The translations under genes and the position numbers were made by a program. Under the pieces are notes generated by a model. That model worked only from the letters and a program-made list of their open reading frames with translations. It had not been told where the DNA came from and did no database searches. Positions 15,576 through 25,421 of a stretch of 64,000 nt of DNA are shown one piece after another. This stretch comes from Siphonodentalium dalli. Lineage: Eukaryota; Mollusca; Scaphopoda; Gadilida; Siphonodentaliidae. Position 1 is the stretch's first letter. Every line of letters begins with the position of its first letter. The stretch is from positions 161,065,043 to 161,129,042 of the forward strand of contig CP136069.1 in the NCBI GenBank assembly GCA_032622095.1, written 5' to 3'.

Positions 15576-18500
15576 GGTATCATAGCATCCTATGTTAAAT
15601 CAATCAGCACGGTATCATAGCATCCTATGTTAAATCAATCAGCACGGTATCATGGCATCCTATGTTAAATCAATCAGCACGGTATCATAGCATCCTATGT
15701 TAAATCAATCAGCACGGTATCATAGCATCCTATGTTACATCAATCAGCACGGTATCATAGCATCCTATGTTAAATCAATCAGCACGGTATCATAGTATCC
15801 TATGTTAAATCAATCAGCACGGTATCATAGCATCCTATGTTACATCAATCAGCACGGTATCATAGCATCCTATGTTAAATCAATCAGCACGGTATCATAG
15901 CATCCTATGTTAAATCAATCAACACGGTATCATAGTATCCTATGTTAAATCAATCAGCACGGTATCATAGCATCCTATGTTAAATCAATCAGCACGGTAT
16001 CATAGCATCCTATGTTAAATCAATCAACACGGTATCATGGCATCCTATGTTAAATCAATCAGCACGGTATCATGGTATCCTATGTTAAATCAATCAGCAC
16101 GGTATCATAGCATCCTATGTTACATCAATCAGCACGGTATCATGGTATCCTATGTTAAATCAATCAGCACGGTATCATGGTATCCTATGTTAAATCAATC
16201 AGCACGGTATCATAGCATCCTATGTTAAATCAATCAGCACGGTATCATAGCATCCTATGTTACATCAATCAGCACGGTATCATGGCATCCTATGTTACAT
16301 CAATCAGCACGGTATCATAGCATCCTATGTTACATCAATCAGCACGGTATCATAGCATCCTATGTTAAATCAATCAGCACGGTATCATGGCATCCTATGT
16401 TAAATCAATCAGCACGGTATCATAGCATCCTATGTTACATCAATCAGCACGGTATCATAGCATCCTATGTTAAATCAATCAGCACGGTATCATAGCATCC
16501 TATGTTACATCAATCAGCACGGTATCATAGCATCCTATGTTACATCAATCAGCACGGTATCATAGCATCCTATGTTACATCAATCAGCACGGTATCATAG
16601 CATCCTATGTTAAATCAATCAGCACGGTATCATAGCATCCTATGTTACATCAATCAGCACGGTATCATGGCATCCTATGTTAAATCAATCAGCACGGTAT
16701 CATGGTATCCTATGTTACATCAATCAGCACGGTATCATAGAATCCTATGTTACATCAATCAGCACGGTATCATAGCATCCTATGTTAAATCAATCAACAC
16801 GGTATCATAGCATCCTATGTTAAATCAATCAGCACGGTATCATAGCATCCTATGTTAAATCAATCAGCACGGTATCATAGCATCCTATGTTAAATCAATC
16901 AGCACGGTATCATAGCATCCTATGTTAAATCAATCAGCACGGTATCATAGCATCCTATGTTACATCAATCAGCACGGTATCATAGCATCCTATGTTACAT
17001 CAATCAGCACGGTATCATAGCATCCTATGTTAAATCAATCAGCACGGTATCATAGAATCCTATGTTAAATCAATCAGCACGGTATCATAGCATCCTATGT
17101 TACATCAATCAGCGCGGTATCATGGTATCCTATGTTAAATCAATCAGCACGGTATCATAGCATCCTATGTTAAATCAATCAGCACGGTATCATAGCATCC
17201 TATGTTACATCAATCAACACGGTATCATAGCATCCTATGTTAAATCAATCAGCACGGTATCATGGTATCCTATGTTAAATCAATCAGCACGGTATCATAG
17301 CATCCTATGTTACATCAATCAACACGGTATCATGGCATCCTATGTTACATCAATCAGCACGGTATCATAGCATCCTATGTTACATCAATCAGCACGGTAT
17401 CATGGCATCCTATGTTACATCAATCAACACGGTATCATGGCATCCTATGTTACATCAATCAGCACGGTATCATAGCATCCTATGTTAAATCAATCAACAC
17501 GGTATCATGGCATCCTATGTTACATCAATCAGCACGGTATCATGGCATCCTATGTTACATCAATCAGCACGGTATCATGGCATCCTATGTTACATCAATC
17601 AGCACGGTATCATGGCATCCTATGTTAAATCAATCAGCACGGTATCATAGCATCCTATGTTACATCAATCAGCACTGTATCATGGTATCCTATGTTAAAT
17701 CAATCAGCACGGTATCATAGCATCCTATGTTACATCAATCAGCACGGTATCATGGCATCCTATGTTACATCAATCAGCACGGTATCATGGCATCCTATGT
17801 TAAATCAATCAGCACGGTATCATAGCATCCTATGTTACATCAATCAGCACGGTATCATGGCATCCTATGTTACATCAATCAGCACGGTATCATAGCATCC
17901 TATGTTAAATCAATCAGCACGGTATCATAGCATCCTATGTTACATCAATCAGCACGGTATCGTAGCATCCTATGTTAAATCAATCAGCACGGTATCATGG
18001 CATCCTATGTTACATCAATCAGCACGGTATCATGGCATCCTATGTTACATCAATCAGCACGGTATCATGGCATCCTATGTTAAATCAATCAGCACGGTAT
18101 CATAGCATCCTATGTTAAATCAATCAGCACGGTATCATGGCATCCTATGTTACATCAATCAGCACGGTATCATAGCATCCTATGTTAAATCAATCAGCAC
18201 TGTATCATGGCATCCTATGTTAAATCAATCAGCACGGTATCATAGCATCCTATGTTAAATCAATCAGCACGGTATCATAGCATCCTATGTTAAATCAATC
18301 AGCACTGTATCATGGCGTCCTATGTTAAATCAATCAGCACGGTATCATGGCGTCCTATGTTAAATCAATCAGCACGGTATCATGGCATCCTATGTTACAT
18401 CAATCAGCACGGTATCATAGCATCCTATGTTAAATCAATCAGCACGGTATCATGGCATCCTATGTTAAATCAATCAGCACGGTATCATGGCATCCTATGT

Positions 18501-21500
18501 TAAATCAATCAGCACGGTATCATAGCATCCTATGTTAAATCAATCAGCACTGTATCATGGCGTCCTATGTTAAATCAATCAACACGGTATCATAGCATCC
18601 TATGTTAAATCAATCAGCACGGTATCATGGTATCCTATGTTAAATCAATCAGCACGGTATCATGGCATCCTATGTTAAATCAATCAGCACGGTATCATGG
18701 CATCCTATGTTAAATCAATCAGCACGGTATCATAGCATCCTATGTTAAATCAATCAGCACTGTATCATGGCGTCCTATGTTAAATCAATCAACACGGTAT
18801 CATAGCATCCTATGTTAAATCAATCAGCACGGTATCATGGTATCCTATGTTAAATCAATCAGCACGGTATCATAGCATCCTATGTTAAATCAATCAGCAC
18901 GGTATCATAGCATCCTATGTTAAATCAATCAGCACTGTATCATAGCATCCTATGTTACATCAATCAGCACGGTATCATGGCATCCTATGTTACATCAATC
19001 AGCACGGTATCATAGCATCCTATGTTACATCAATCAGCACGGTATCATGGCATCCTATGTTAAATCAATCAGCACGGTATCATGGCATCCTATGTTAAAT
19101 CAATCAGCACGGTATCATGGTATCCTATGTTAAATCAATCAGCACTGTATCATGGTATCCTATGTTAAATCAATCAGCACGGTATCATGGCATCCTATGT
19201 TACATCAATCAGCACGGTATCATGGCATCCTATGTTACATCAATCAGCACGGTATCATAGCATCCTATGTTACATCAATCAGCACGGTATCATGGCATCC
19301 TATGTTAAATCAATCAGCACGGTATCATAGCATCCTATGTTAAATCAATCAGCACGGTATCATGGCATCCTATGTTAAATCAATCAGCACGGTATCATGG
19401 CATCCTATGTTACATCAATCAGCACGGTATCATAGCATCCTATGTTAAATCAATCAGCACTGTATCATGGTATCCTATGTTAAATCAATCAGCACTGTAT
19501 CATGGTATCCTATGTTAAATCAATCAGCACGGTATCATGGCATCCTATGTTACATCAATCAGCACTGTATCATAGCATCCTATGTTAAATCAATCAGCAC
19601 GGTATCATAGCATCCTATGTTAAATCAATCAGCACAGTATCATAGCATCCTATGTTACATCAATCAGCACGGTATCATAGCATCCTATGTTAAATCAATC
19701 AGCACGGTATCATGGCATCCTATGTTACATCAATCAGCACGGTATCATAGCATCCTATGTTAAATCAATCAGCACTGTATCATGGTATCCTATGTTAAAT
19801 CAATCAGCACTGTATCATGGTATCCTATGTTAAATCAATCAGCACGGTATCATGGCATCCTATGTTACATCAATCAGCACTGTATCATAGCATCCTATGT
19901 TAAATCAATCAGCACGGTATCATAGCATCCTATGTTAAATCAATCAGCACGGTATCATGGCATCCTATGTTAAATCAATCAGCACTGTATCATAGCATCC
20001 TATGTTACATCAATCAGCACGGTATCATAGCATCCTATGTTACATCAATCAGCACTGTATCATAGCATCCTATGTTAAATCAATCAGCACTGTATCATGG
20101 CATCCTATGTTAAATCAATCAGCACGGTATCATAGCATCCTATGTTACATCAATCAGCACTGTATCATAGCATCCTATGTTAAATCAATCAGCACGGTAT
20201 CATGGCATCCTATGTTAAATCAATCAGCACGGTATCATGGCATCCTATGTTACATCAATCAGCACGGTATCATGGCATCCTATGTTACATCAATCAGCAC
20301 GGTATCATAGCATCCTATGTTACATCAATCAGCACGGTATCATGGCATCCTATGTTAAATCAATCAGCACGGTATCATGGTATCCTATGTTAAATCAATC
20401 AGCACTGTATCATAGCATCCTATGTTAAATCAATCAGCACGGTATCATAGCATCCTATGTTAAATCAATCAGCACTGTATCATGGCATCCTATGTTAAAT
20501 CAATCATCACGGTATCATAGCATCCTATGTTAAATCAATCAGCACGGTATCATAGCATCCTATGTTAAATCAATCAGCACAGTATCATAGCATCCTATGT
20601 TAAATCAATCAGCACGGTATCATAGCATCCTATGTTAAATCAATCAGCACTGTATCGTAGCATCCTATGTTAAATCAATCAGCACGGTATCATGGCATCC
20701 TATGTTAAATCAATCAGCACGGTATCATAGCATCCTATGTTAAATCAATCAGCACGGTATCATGGCATCCTATGTTAAATCAATCAGCACGGTATCATGG
20801 CATCCTATGTTAAATCAATCAGCACGGTATCATAGCATCCTATGTTAAATCAATCAGCACGGTATCGTGGTATCCTATGTTAAATCAATCAGCACGGTAT
20901 CATGGCATCCTATGTTAAATCAATCAGCACGGTATCATAGCATCCTATGTTAAATCAATCAGCACGGTATCATAGCATCCTATGTTAAATCAATCAGCAC
21001 GGTATCATGGCATCCTATGTTACATCAATCAGCACGGTATCATAGCATCCTATGTTAAATCAATCAGCACGGTATCATAGCATCCTATGTTAAATCAATC
21101 AGCACGGTATCATAGTATCCTATGTTAAATCAATCAGCACGGTATCGTAGCATCCTATGTTAAATCAATCAGCACGGTATCATGGCATCCTATGTTAAAT
21201 CAATCAGCACTGTATCATAGCATCCTATGTTAAATCAATCAACACGGTATCATGGCATCCTATGTTAAATCAATCAGCACGGTATCATAGCATCCTATGT
21301 TAAATCAATCAGCACGGTATCATAGCATCCTATGTTAAATCAATCAACACGGTATCATGGCATCCTATGTTAAATCAATCAGCACGGTATCATAGCATCC
21401 TATGTTAAATCAATCAGCACGGTATCATAGCATCCTATGTTAAATCAATCAGCACGGTATCATAGCATCCTATGTTACATCAATCAGCACGGTATCATGG

Positions 21501-23801
21501 CATCCTATGTTAAATCAATCAGCACGGTATCATAGCATCCTATGTTACATCAATCAGCACGGTATCATAGCATCCTATGTTACATCAATCAGCACGGTAT
21601 CATGGTATCCTATGTTAAATCAATCAGCACGGTATCATAGCATCCTATGTTAAATCAATCAGCACGGTATCATAGTATCCTATGTTAAATCAATCAGCAC
21701 GGTATCATAGCATCCTATGTTAAATCAATCAGCACGGTATCATAGCATCCTATGTTAAATCAATCAGCACGGTATCATGGTATCCTATGTTAAATCAATC
21801 ATCACGGTATCATGGTATCCTATGTTAAATCAATCAGCACGGTATCATGGTATCCTATGTTAAATCAATCAGCACGGTATCATGGTATCCTATGTTAAAT
21901 CAATCATCACGGTATCATGGTATCCTATGTTAAATCAATCAGCACGGTATCATGGTATCCTATGTTAAATCAATCAGCACGGTATCATAGCATCCTATGT
22001 TAAATCAATCAGCACGGTATCATAGCATCCTATGTTAAATCAATCAGCACGGTATCATGGCATCCTATGTTACATCAATCAGCACGGTATCATAGCATCC
22101 TATGTTAAATCAATCAGCACGGTATCATAGCATCCTATGTTAAATCAATCAGCACGGTATCATGGCATCCTATGTTAAATCAATCAGCACGGTATCATAG
22201 CATCCTATGTTACATCAATCAGCACGGTATCATAGCATCCTATGTTAAATCAATCAGCACGGTATCATAGCATCCTATGTTAAATCAATCAGCACGGTAT
22301 CATGGCATCCTATGTTAAATCAATCAACACGGTATCATAGCATCCTATGTTAAATCAATCAACACGGTATCATAGCATCCTATGTTAAATCAATCAGCAC
22401 GGTATCATGGCATCCTATGTTAAATCAATCAACACGGTATCATAGCATCCTATGTTAAATCAATCAACACGGTATCATAGCATCCTATGTTAAATCAATC
22501 AGCACGGTATCATAGCATCCTATGTTAAATCAATCAACACTGTATCATAGCATCCTATGTTAAATCAATCAGCACGGTATCATAGCATCCTATGTTAAAT
22601 CAATCAACACGGTATCATGGCATCCTATGTTACATCAATCAGCACTGTATCATAGCATCCTATGTTAAATCAATCAACACGGTATCATAGCATCCTATGT
22701 TAAATCAATCAGCACGGTATCATGGTATCCTATGTTACATCAATCAGCACTGTATCATAGCATCCTATGTTAAATCAATCAGCACGGTATCATGGCATCC
22801 TATGTTACATCAATCAGCACGGTATCATAGCATCCTATGTTAAATCAATCAGCACGGTATCATAGCATCCTATGTTAAATCAATCAACACTGTATCATAG
22901 CATCCTATGTTAAATCAATCAACACGGTATCATAGCATCCTATGTTAAATCAATCAACACGGTATCATAGCATCCTATGTTAAATCAATCAGCACGGTAT
23001 CATAGCATCCTATGTTAAATCAATCAGCACGGTATCATAGCATCCTATGTTAAATCAATCAACACTGTATCATAGCATCCTATGTTACATCAATCAGCAC
23101 GGTATCATAGCATCCTATGTTAAATCAATCAACACGGTATCATAGCATCCTATGTTAAATCAATCAGCACTGTATCATAGCATCCTATGTTAGATCAATC
23201 AGCACTGTATCATGGCATCCTATGTTAAATCAATCAACACGGTATCATAGCATCCTATGTTAAATCAATCAACACGGTATCATAGCATCCTATGTTAAAT
23301 CAATCAGCACGGTATCATAGCATCCTATGTTAGATCAATCAGCACGGTATCATAGCATCCTATGTTAAATCAATCAGCACGGTATCATAGTATCCTATGT
23401 TAAATCAATCAACACGGTATCATAGCATCCTATGTTAAATCAATCAGCACTGTATCATGGCATCCTATGTTAAATCAATCAGCACTGTATCATGGCATCC
23501 TATGTTAAATCAATCAGCACTGTATCGTAGCATCCTATGTTAAATCAATCAACACGGTATCATAGCATCCTATGTTAAATCAATCAGCACGGTATCATGG
23601 CATCCTATGTTAAATCAATCAACACGGTATCATAGCATCCTATGTTAAATCAATCAACACGGTATCATAGCATCCTATGTTAAATCAATCAGCACGGTAT
23701 CATAGCATCCTATGTTAAATCAATCAGCACGGTATCATAGCATCCTATGTTAAATCAATCAACACTGTATCATAGCATCCTATGTTAAATCAATCAGCAC
23801 G

Positions 23802-23809
23802 GTATCATA
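23802..23809 (+). repeat. Target-site duplication, left copy (GTATCATA)
   Basis: These eight bases are monomer positions 2-9 of satellite unit 681 (the A9 variant). The same eight bases recur at 25414-25421 immediately after the element. Deleting the element and one copy restores an uninterrupted monomer, which confirms both element boundaries. Confidence 0.96.
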
Positions 23810-23825
23810 CAGGCTTGGGGCAATT
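23810..23825 (+). repeat. Left terminal inverted repeat of the hAT element
   Basis: CAGGCTTGGGGCAATT. It matches the reverse complement of the right end at 13 of 16 positions, with mismatches at 5, 6 and 12. Position 5 is C rather than the G usual in hAT ends (the right end has G), so this end has probably decayed. Confidence 0.9.
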
Positions 23826-23970
23826 ACTTGTGAATGTAATTAATTACAATTACAATTACTTCAACATTTTTCAATTACAATTACAATTCCCATTACATCT
23901 ATTTCACAATGTAATTAATTACAATTACAATTACTTTGAAATGTAATTCAATTACAATTACAATTACATT
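23821..23970. repeat. Left subterminal ATTACA-type repeat cluster
   Basis: Repeated CAATTACAATTAC-like motifs, including two exact copies of the perfect 14-bp palindrome TGTAATTAATTACA at 23835-23848 and 23910-23923. Subterminal short repeats are a known feature of hAT elements such as Ac, where they bind transposase. A binding role here is inferred. Confidence 0.85.
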
Positions 23971-23998
23971 TCAGCACATCATTAAAGTAGGAACACTT

Positions 23999-24004
23999 TT
24001 TATT
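23999..24004 (-). promoter_or_regulatory. Possible poly(A) signal (AATAAA) for the relic gene
   Basis: AATAAA on the minus strand, about 200 nt beyond the exon 2 stop and 34 nt beyond the last in-frame TAA of the pseudogene. Placement and strand fit a 3' end for the relic transcript inside the element. The motif is common in AT-rich DNA, so support is modest. Confidence 0.4.
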
Positions 24005-24202
24005 TATATAAACTCTATTTGATAACAAAACATAAATTTAATACAAGCAAGATGAAATACACAGTGAAGCACACTTGGTACAGAGCAGCCAATGTACTGA
24101 GTCCAGTATAGGTGTTCGTAGAACTGAGCGAATCATGATTTATAGCTGGCAATTCCAGCGTGTTGCATTGGCAGCTTGTAGTCGGGGTTGATCTTCTAGA
24201 AA

Positions 24203-24361
24203 TTAGAATGATATCAGAGATTTATGAACTTTGCTAACTATCTTCAATGCTTTGGCATTCTTGACCGATGTTTTTGCATACTGAAAGATCCTAGTAGGTT
24301 GTTGATCACATGCTGATGGTGCTTGTGTGACTGTGGATTCATAGACATCATGATGCTTTCG
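24203..24361 (-). CDS. Exon 2: end of BED finger and short tail, ends at a TAA
   Basis: 53 codons including the stop. It begins RKHHDVYE, completing H-x4-H of the finger, then a linker containing QQPTRIFQYA, then AKALKIVSKVHKSLISF and TAA. The last part resembles the helix preceding the TRWN block of hAT transposases, so the exon appears to be a fusion, made by deletion, of the post-finger linker with the catalytic region. The stop may be a nonsense mutation because recognisable transposase sequence continues beyond it in frame. Confidence 0.75.
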   Translation of the reverse strand, partial: RKHHDVYESTVTQAPSACDQQPTRIFQYAKTSVKNAKALKIVSKVHKSLISF

Positions 24362-24738
24362 CTATAAAATGAAAATAATAGAGTATTTTAGTAACACATA
24401 TGTATCCATCATTTAATTATTAAGGGAATAAGACTATCTCAGTAAGTCAGACACACAGCCAGGCCAATTGTAAAGGACAATGAGATAATCAACACTCTGA
24501 TTGTTAATTAGAGTCATAAACTTAATTAGCCTTTGTGGTCACCAGCTTACTGGTAACACAATGCCTCCACTGGACAGTGCTAATTGGGGGATTATTGAGG
24601 CAGATATTTGTTCCCACTTTGTCATTCAGTTGCAAATTAGAAGGGACAAGAAACAATGCATATACCAATACCACCATATGACTGAAGTTATATGTCAATG
24701 GAATTAAACAAAACTAATACATAGAAATGGAAACTTAC
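24362..24738 (-). other. 377-bp intron within the BED-finger gene
   Basis: The donor GTAAGT lies at 24738-24733. The acceptor, a T-rich tract ending in TTTTATAG, ends at 24362. A branch-point-like TTACTAA at 24394-24388 is about 25 nt upstream of the acceptor. Joining the exons continues the frame in phase 0 and supplies the second histidine of the zinc finger, which is strong support for the intron. Splicing itself is unproven. Confidence 0.8.
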
Positions 24739-24885
24739 CTTCAGATGTGTCACAAAATTGGAGGTAACTTTTTTGGAACTGGATATTGTAGTTGGGCAAA
24801 GTTCGCACTTCGCTTTCATGGGACACGATGTGTCTTTCTGCAAATTAAAATGCTGCCAGATTTTTTGTCGACATGTTGATAGCAT
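24739..24885 (-). CDS. Exon 1: BED-type zinc finger, N-terminal part
   Basis: Translates from ATG at 24883-24885 with KIWQHFN, then KAKCELCP, then TSNFVTHLK at the exon end. The aromatic W and F before the C-x2-C pair and the NFVTHLK tail are typical of BED fingers in hAT transposases and their domesticated relatives. BED domains bind DNA with one zinc ion. The exon ends in phase 0 at AAG followed by GTAAGT. An alternative is that the coding exon starts at the acceptor-like TTTGCAG inside this stretch, but that would remove the W and F. Confidence 0.78.
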
Positions 24886-25263
24886 TAGCAATGGTTGGTA
24901 TGAATTTCTACCATAGCATATATACCATACCAGATGGATAAATGAAACATGATCATAAGAGTGATATATTATAGTGATCTATTGTCAATTATTTGAAGTT
25001 GGTTTCTCATTGTATTTATCAAAACAAGCCTTCTACCTTAAAGGTTAACCAATGCTTAAGCAAACAAACAGGAGGTGTCAACAGAATTCACCATTGAGAC
25101 ACAGTGGATAAAAACTCAGTGTTGTGACAGTGATAGCCAGTCACCAGTCTTACACATTGAAATTTGGAGAAAAAAAAATTGAAGAAACCATTGGATGAAT
25201 CATGAAAGAAAACTTTGAGAAGAAACAAGTACCTGTGATTTTGAAGTAATTGAAATTAAACCC
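24886..25263. other. Element interior upstream of the BED exon, no gene seen
   Basis: About 380 bp of AT-rich sequence between exon 1 and the right subterminal cluster. No reading frame of note on either strand. TATATA at 24919-24924 sits about 35 nt upstream of the exon 1 ATG, too close to be a convincing TATA box for that start. This is presumably the 5' flank of the ancestral transposase gene. Confidence 0.5.
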
Positions 25264-25403
25264 TAATTACAATTACAATTACATCCTAACCAATTACAAT
25301 TGCAATTACATGTAATTGAGAATAAACTCAATTACCAATTACATGCAATTACTTGAAAAAATGTAATTAATTACAATCAAATACAATTACAAATTACAAT
25401 TAC
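25264..25403. repeat. Right subterminal ATTACA-type repeat cluster
   Basis: Many AATTAC and TGTAATT motifs as at the left end, with a third copy of the palindrome TGTAATTAATTACA at 25362-25375. The motif family is shared by both ends, although the sequences beyond the 16-bp termini do not align as a long inverted repeat. Confidence 0.85.
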
Positions 25404-25413
25404 CCCATCCCTG
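25398..25413 (-). repeat. Right terminal inverted repeat of the hAT element
   Basis: Read on the minus strand it is CAGGGATGGGGTAATT, close to common hAT termini that begin CAGGG. It pairs with 23810-23825. Confidence 0.92.
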
Positions 25414-25421
25414 GTATCATA
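25414..25421 (+). repeat. Target-site duplication, right copy (GTATCATA)
   Basis: Perfect match to 23802-23809. It is followed directly by GCATCC, the expected continuation of the satellite monomer. Confidence 0.96.

Larger units (their letters stand above)
1..23809 (+). repeat. 35-bp satellite array, left block (680 full monomers plus 9 bases)
   Basis: Direct head-to-tail copies of one 35-bp unit; the first copy is positions 1-35. Monomer starts fall at 1+35k throughout, and the unit starting at 23801 is exactly monomer 681, so there is no net insertion or deletion in 23.8 kb. Most variation is at monomer position 1 (G or T, rarely A), 9 (G or A), 11 (C or T, rarely A), 23 (A or C, rarely T or G) and 32 (G or A, rarely T). 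Rarer changes are at 7 (A to G or T), 12 (A to G) and 22 (A to G). Positions 13-21 and 24-31 are almost constant. No gene, promoter or other unit interrupts it. The minus strand has stops in all frames in nearly every unit. The plus strand opens only where chance variants remove TAA (position 23) and TAG (position 9). The block reads as non-coding satellite and ends at the transposon insertion. Confidence 0.98.
24038..24885 (-). pseudogene. Internally deleted hAT transposase gene relic (BED finger plus catalytic-region fragment)
   Basis: Exon 1 (24885-24739, 49 codons from the first ATG; the open frame extends upstream without another ATG) has W10, F13 and a CELC pair (C27, C30), then H47. 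It stops at AAG|GTAAGT. Exon 2 begins at 24361 after a strong acceptor and adds RKH, giving C-x2-C-x16-H-x4-H, the BED zinc-finger pattern. Exon 2 stays open to TAA at 24203-24205, for a 101-residue product. Past that stop, in the same frame, come EDQPRLQAANATRWN, a second TAA (24140-24142), then IMIRSVL and a final TAA (24038-24040). RLQAANATRWN followed by an MIRSVL-like stretch is a conserved segment of hAT transposases, and IVSKVHKS just before the first stop also fits. The DDE aspartates between the finger and this segment, and the distal glutamate and C-terminal dimerisation region, are absent. I infer an internal deletion near exon 2 residues 20-35 plus nonsense mutations. Alternatively the 101-residue BED protein could still be made. 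Confidence 0.85.
23810..25413 (-). mobile_element. Non-autonomous hAT-superfamily DNA transposon, 1,604 bp
   Basis: A single block of unrelated sequence interrupts one satellite monomer. It is flanked by identical 8-bp direct repeats GTATCATA, the target-site duplication length of hAT elements. Its ends are inverted: left CAGGCTTGGGGCAATT, right (reverse complement) CAGGGATGGGGTAATT, 13 of 16 matching, with the CAGG start usual for hATs. Both ends carry AT-rich subterminal repeat clusters. The minus strand holds the remains of a transposase: a BED finger followed by a fragment with the hAT-type TRWN block. The catalytic domain is mostly missing and carries two stops, so the copy cannot encode an active transposase. 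Mobilisation would need a relative elsewhere in the genome. Strand is given as that of the relic gene. Confidence 0.94.

Noticed and set aside
1-23809. CRISPR array
   Set aside because: There are no spacers: the whole 35-bp period is repeat, with the same sites varying from unit to unit, and no cas genes are present.
24501-24707. 68-codon plus-strand frame inside the transposon
   Set aside because: It starts at TTG rather than ATG, shows no recognisable motif, and lies mostly antisense to the intron of the BED-finger gene.
24886-24891. Upstream start of the BED exon frame at 24891
   Set aside because: That codon is TTG. The first ATG in frame is at 24885-24883, so the exon is annotated from there.
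23810-25413. Helitron, retroelement or MITE of the Tc1/mariner or PIF type
   Set aside because: The 8-bp target duplication, CAGG ends and TRWN/BED remnants fit hAT. There is no TA or TNA duplication, no poly(A) tail or LTR, and no CTRR end with a 3' hairpin.
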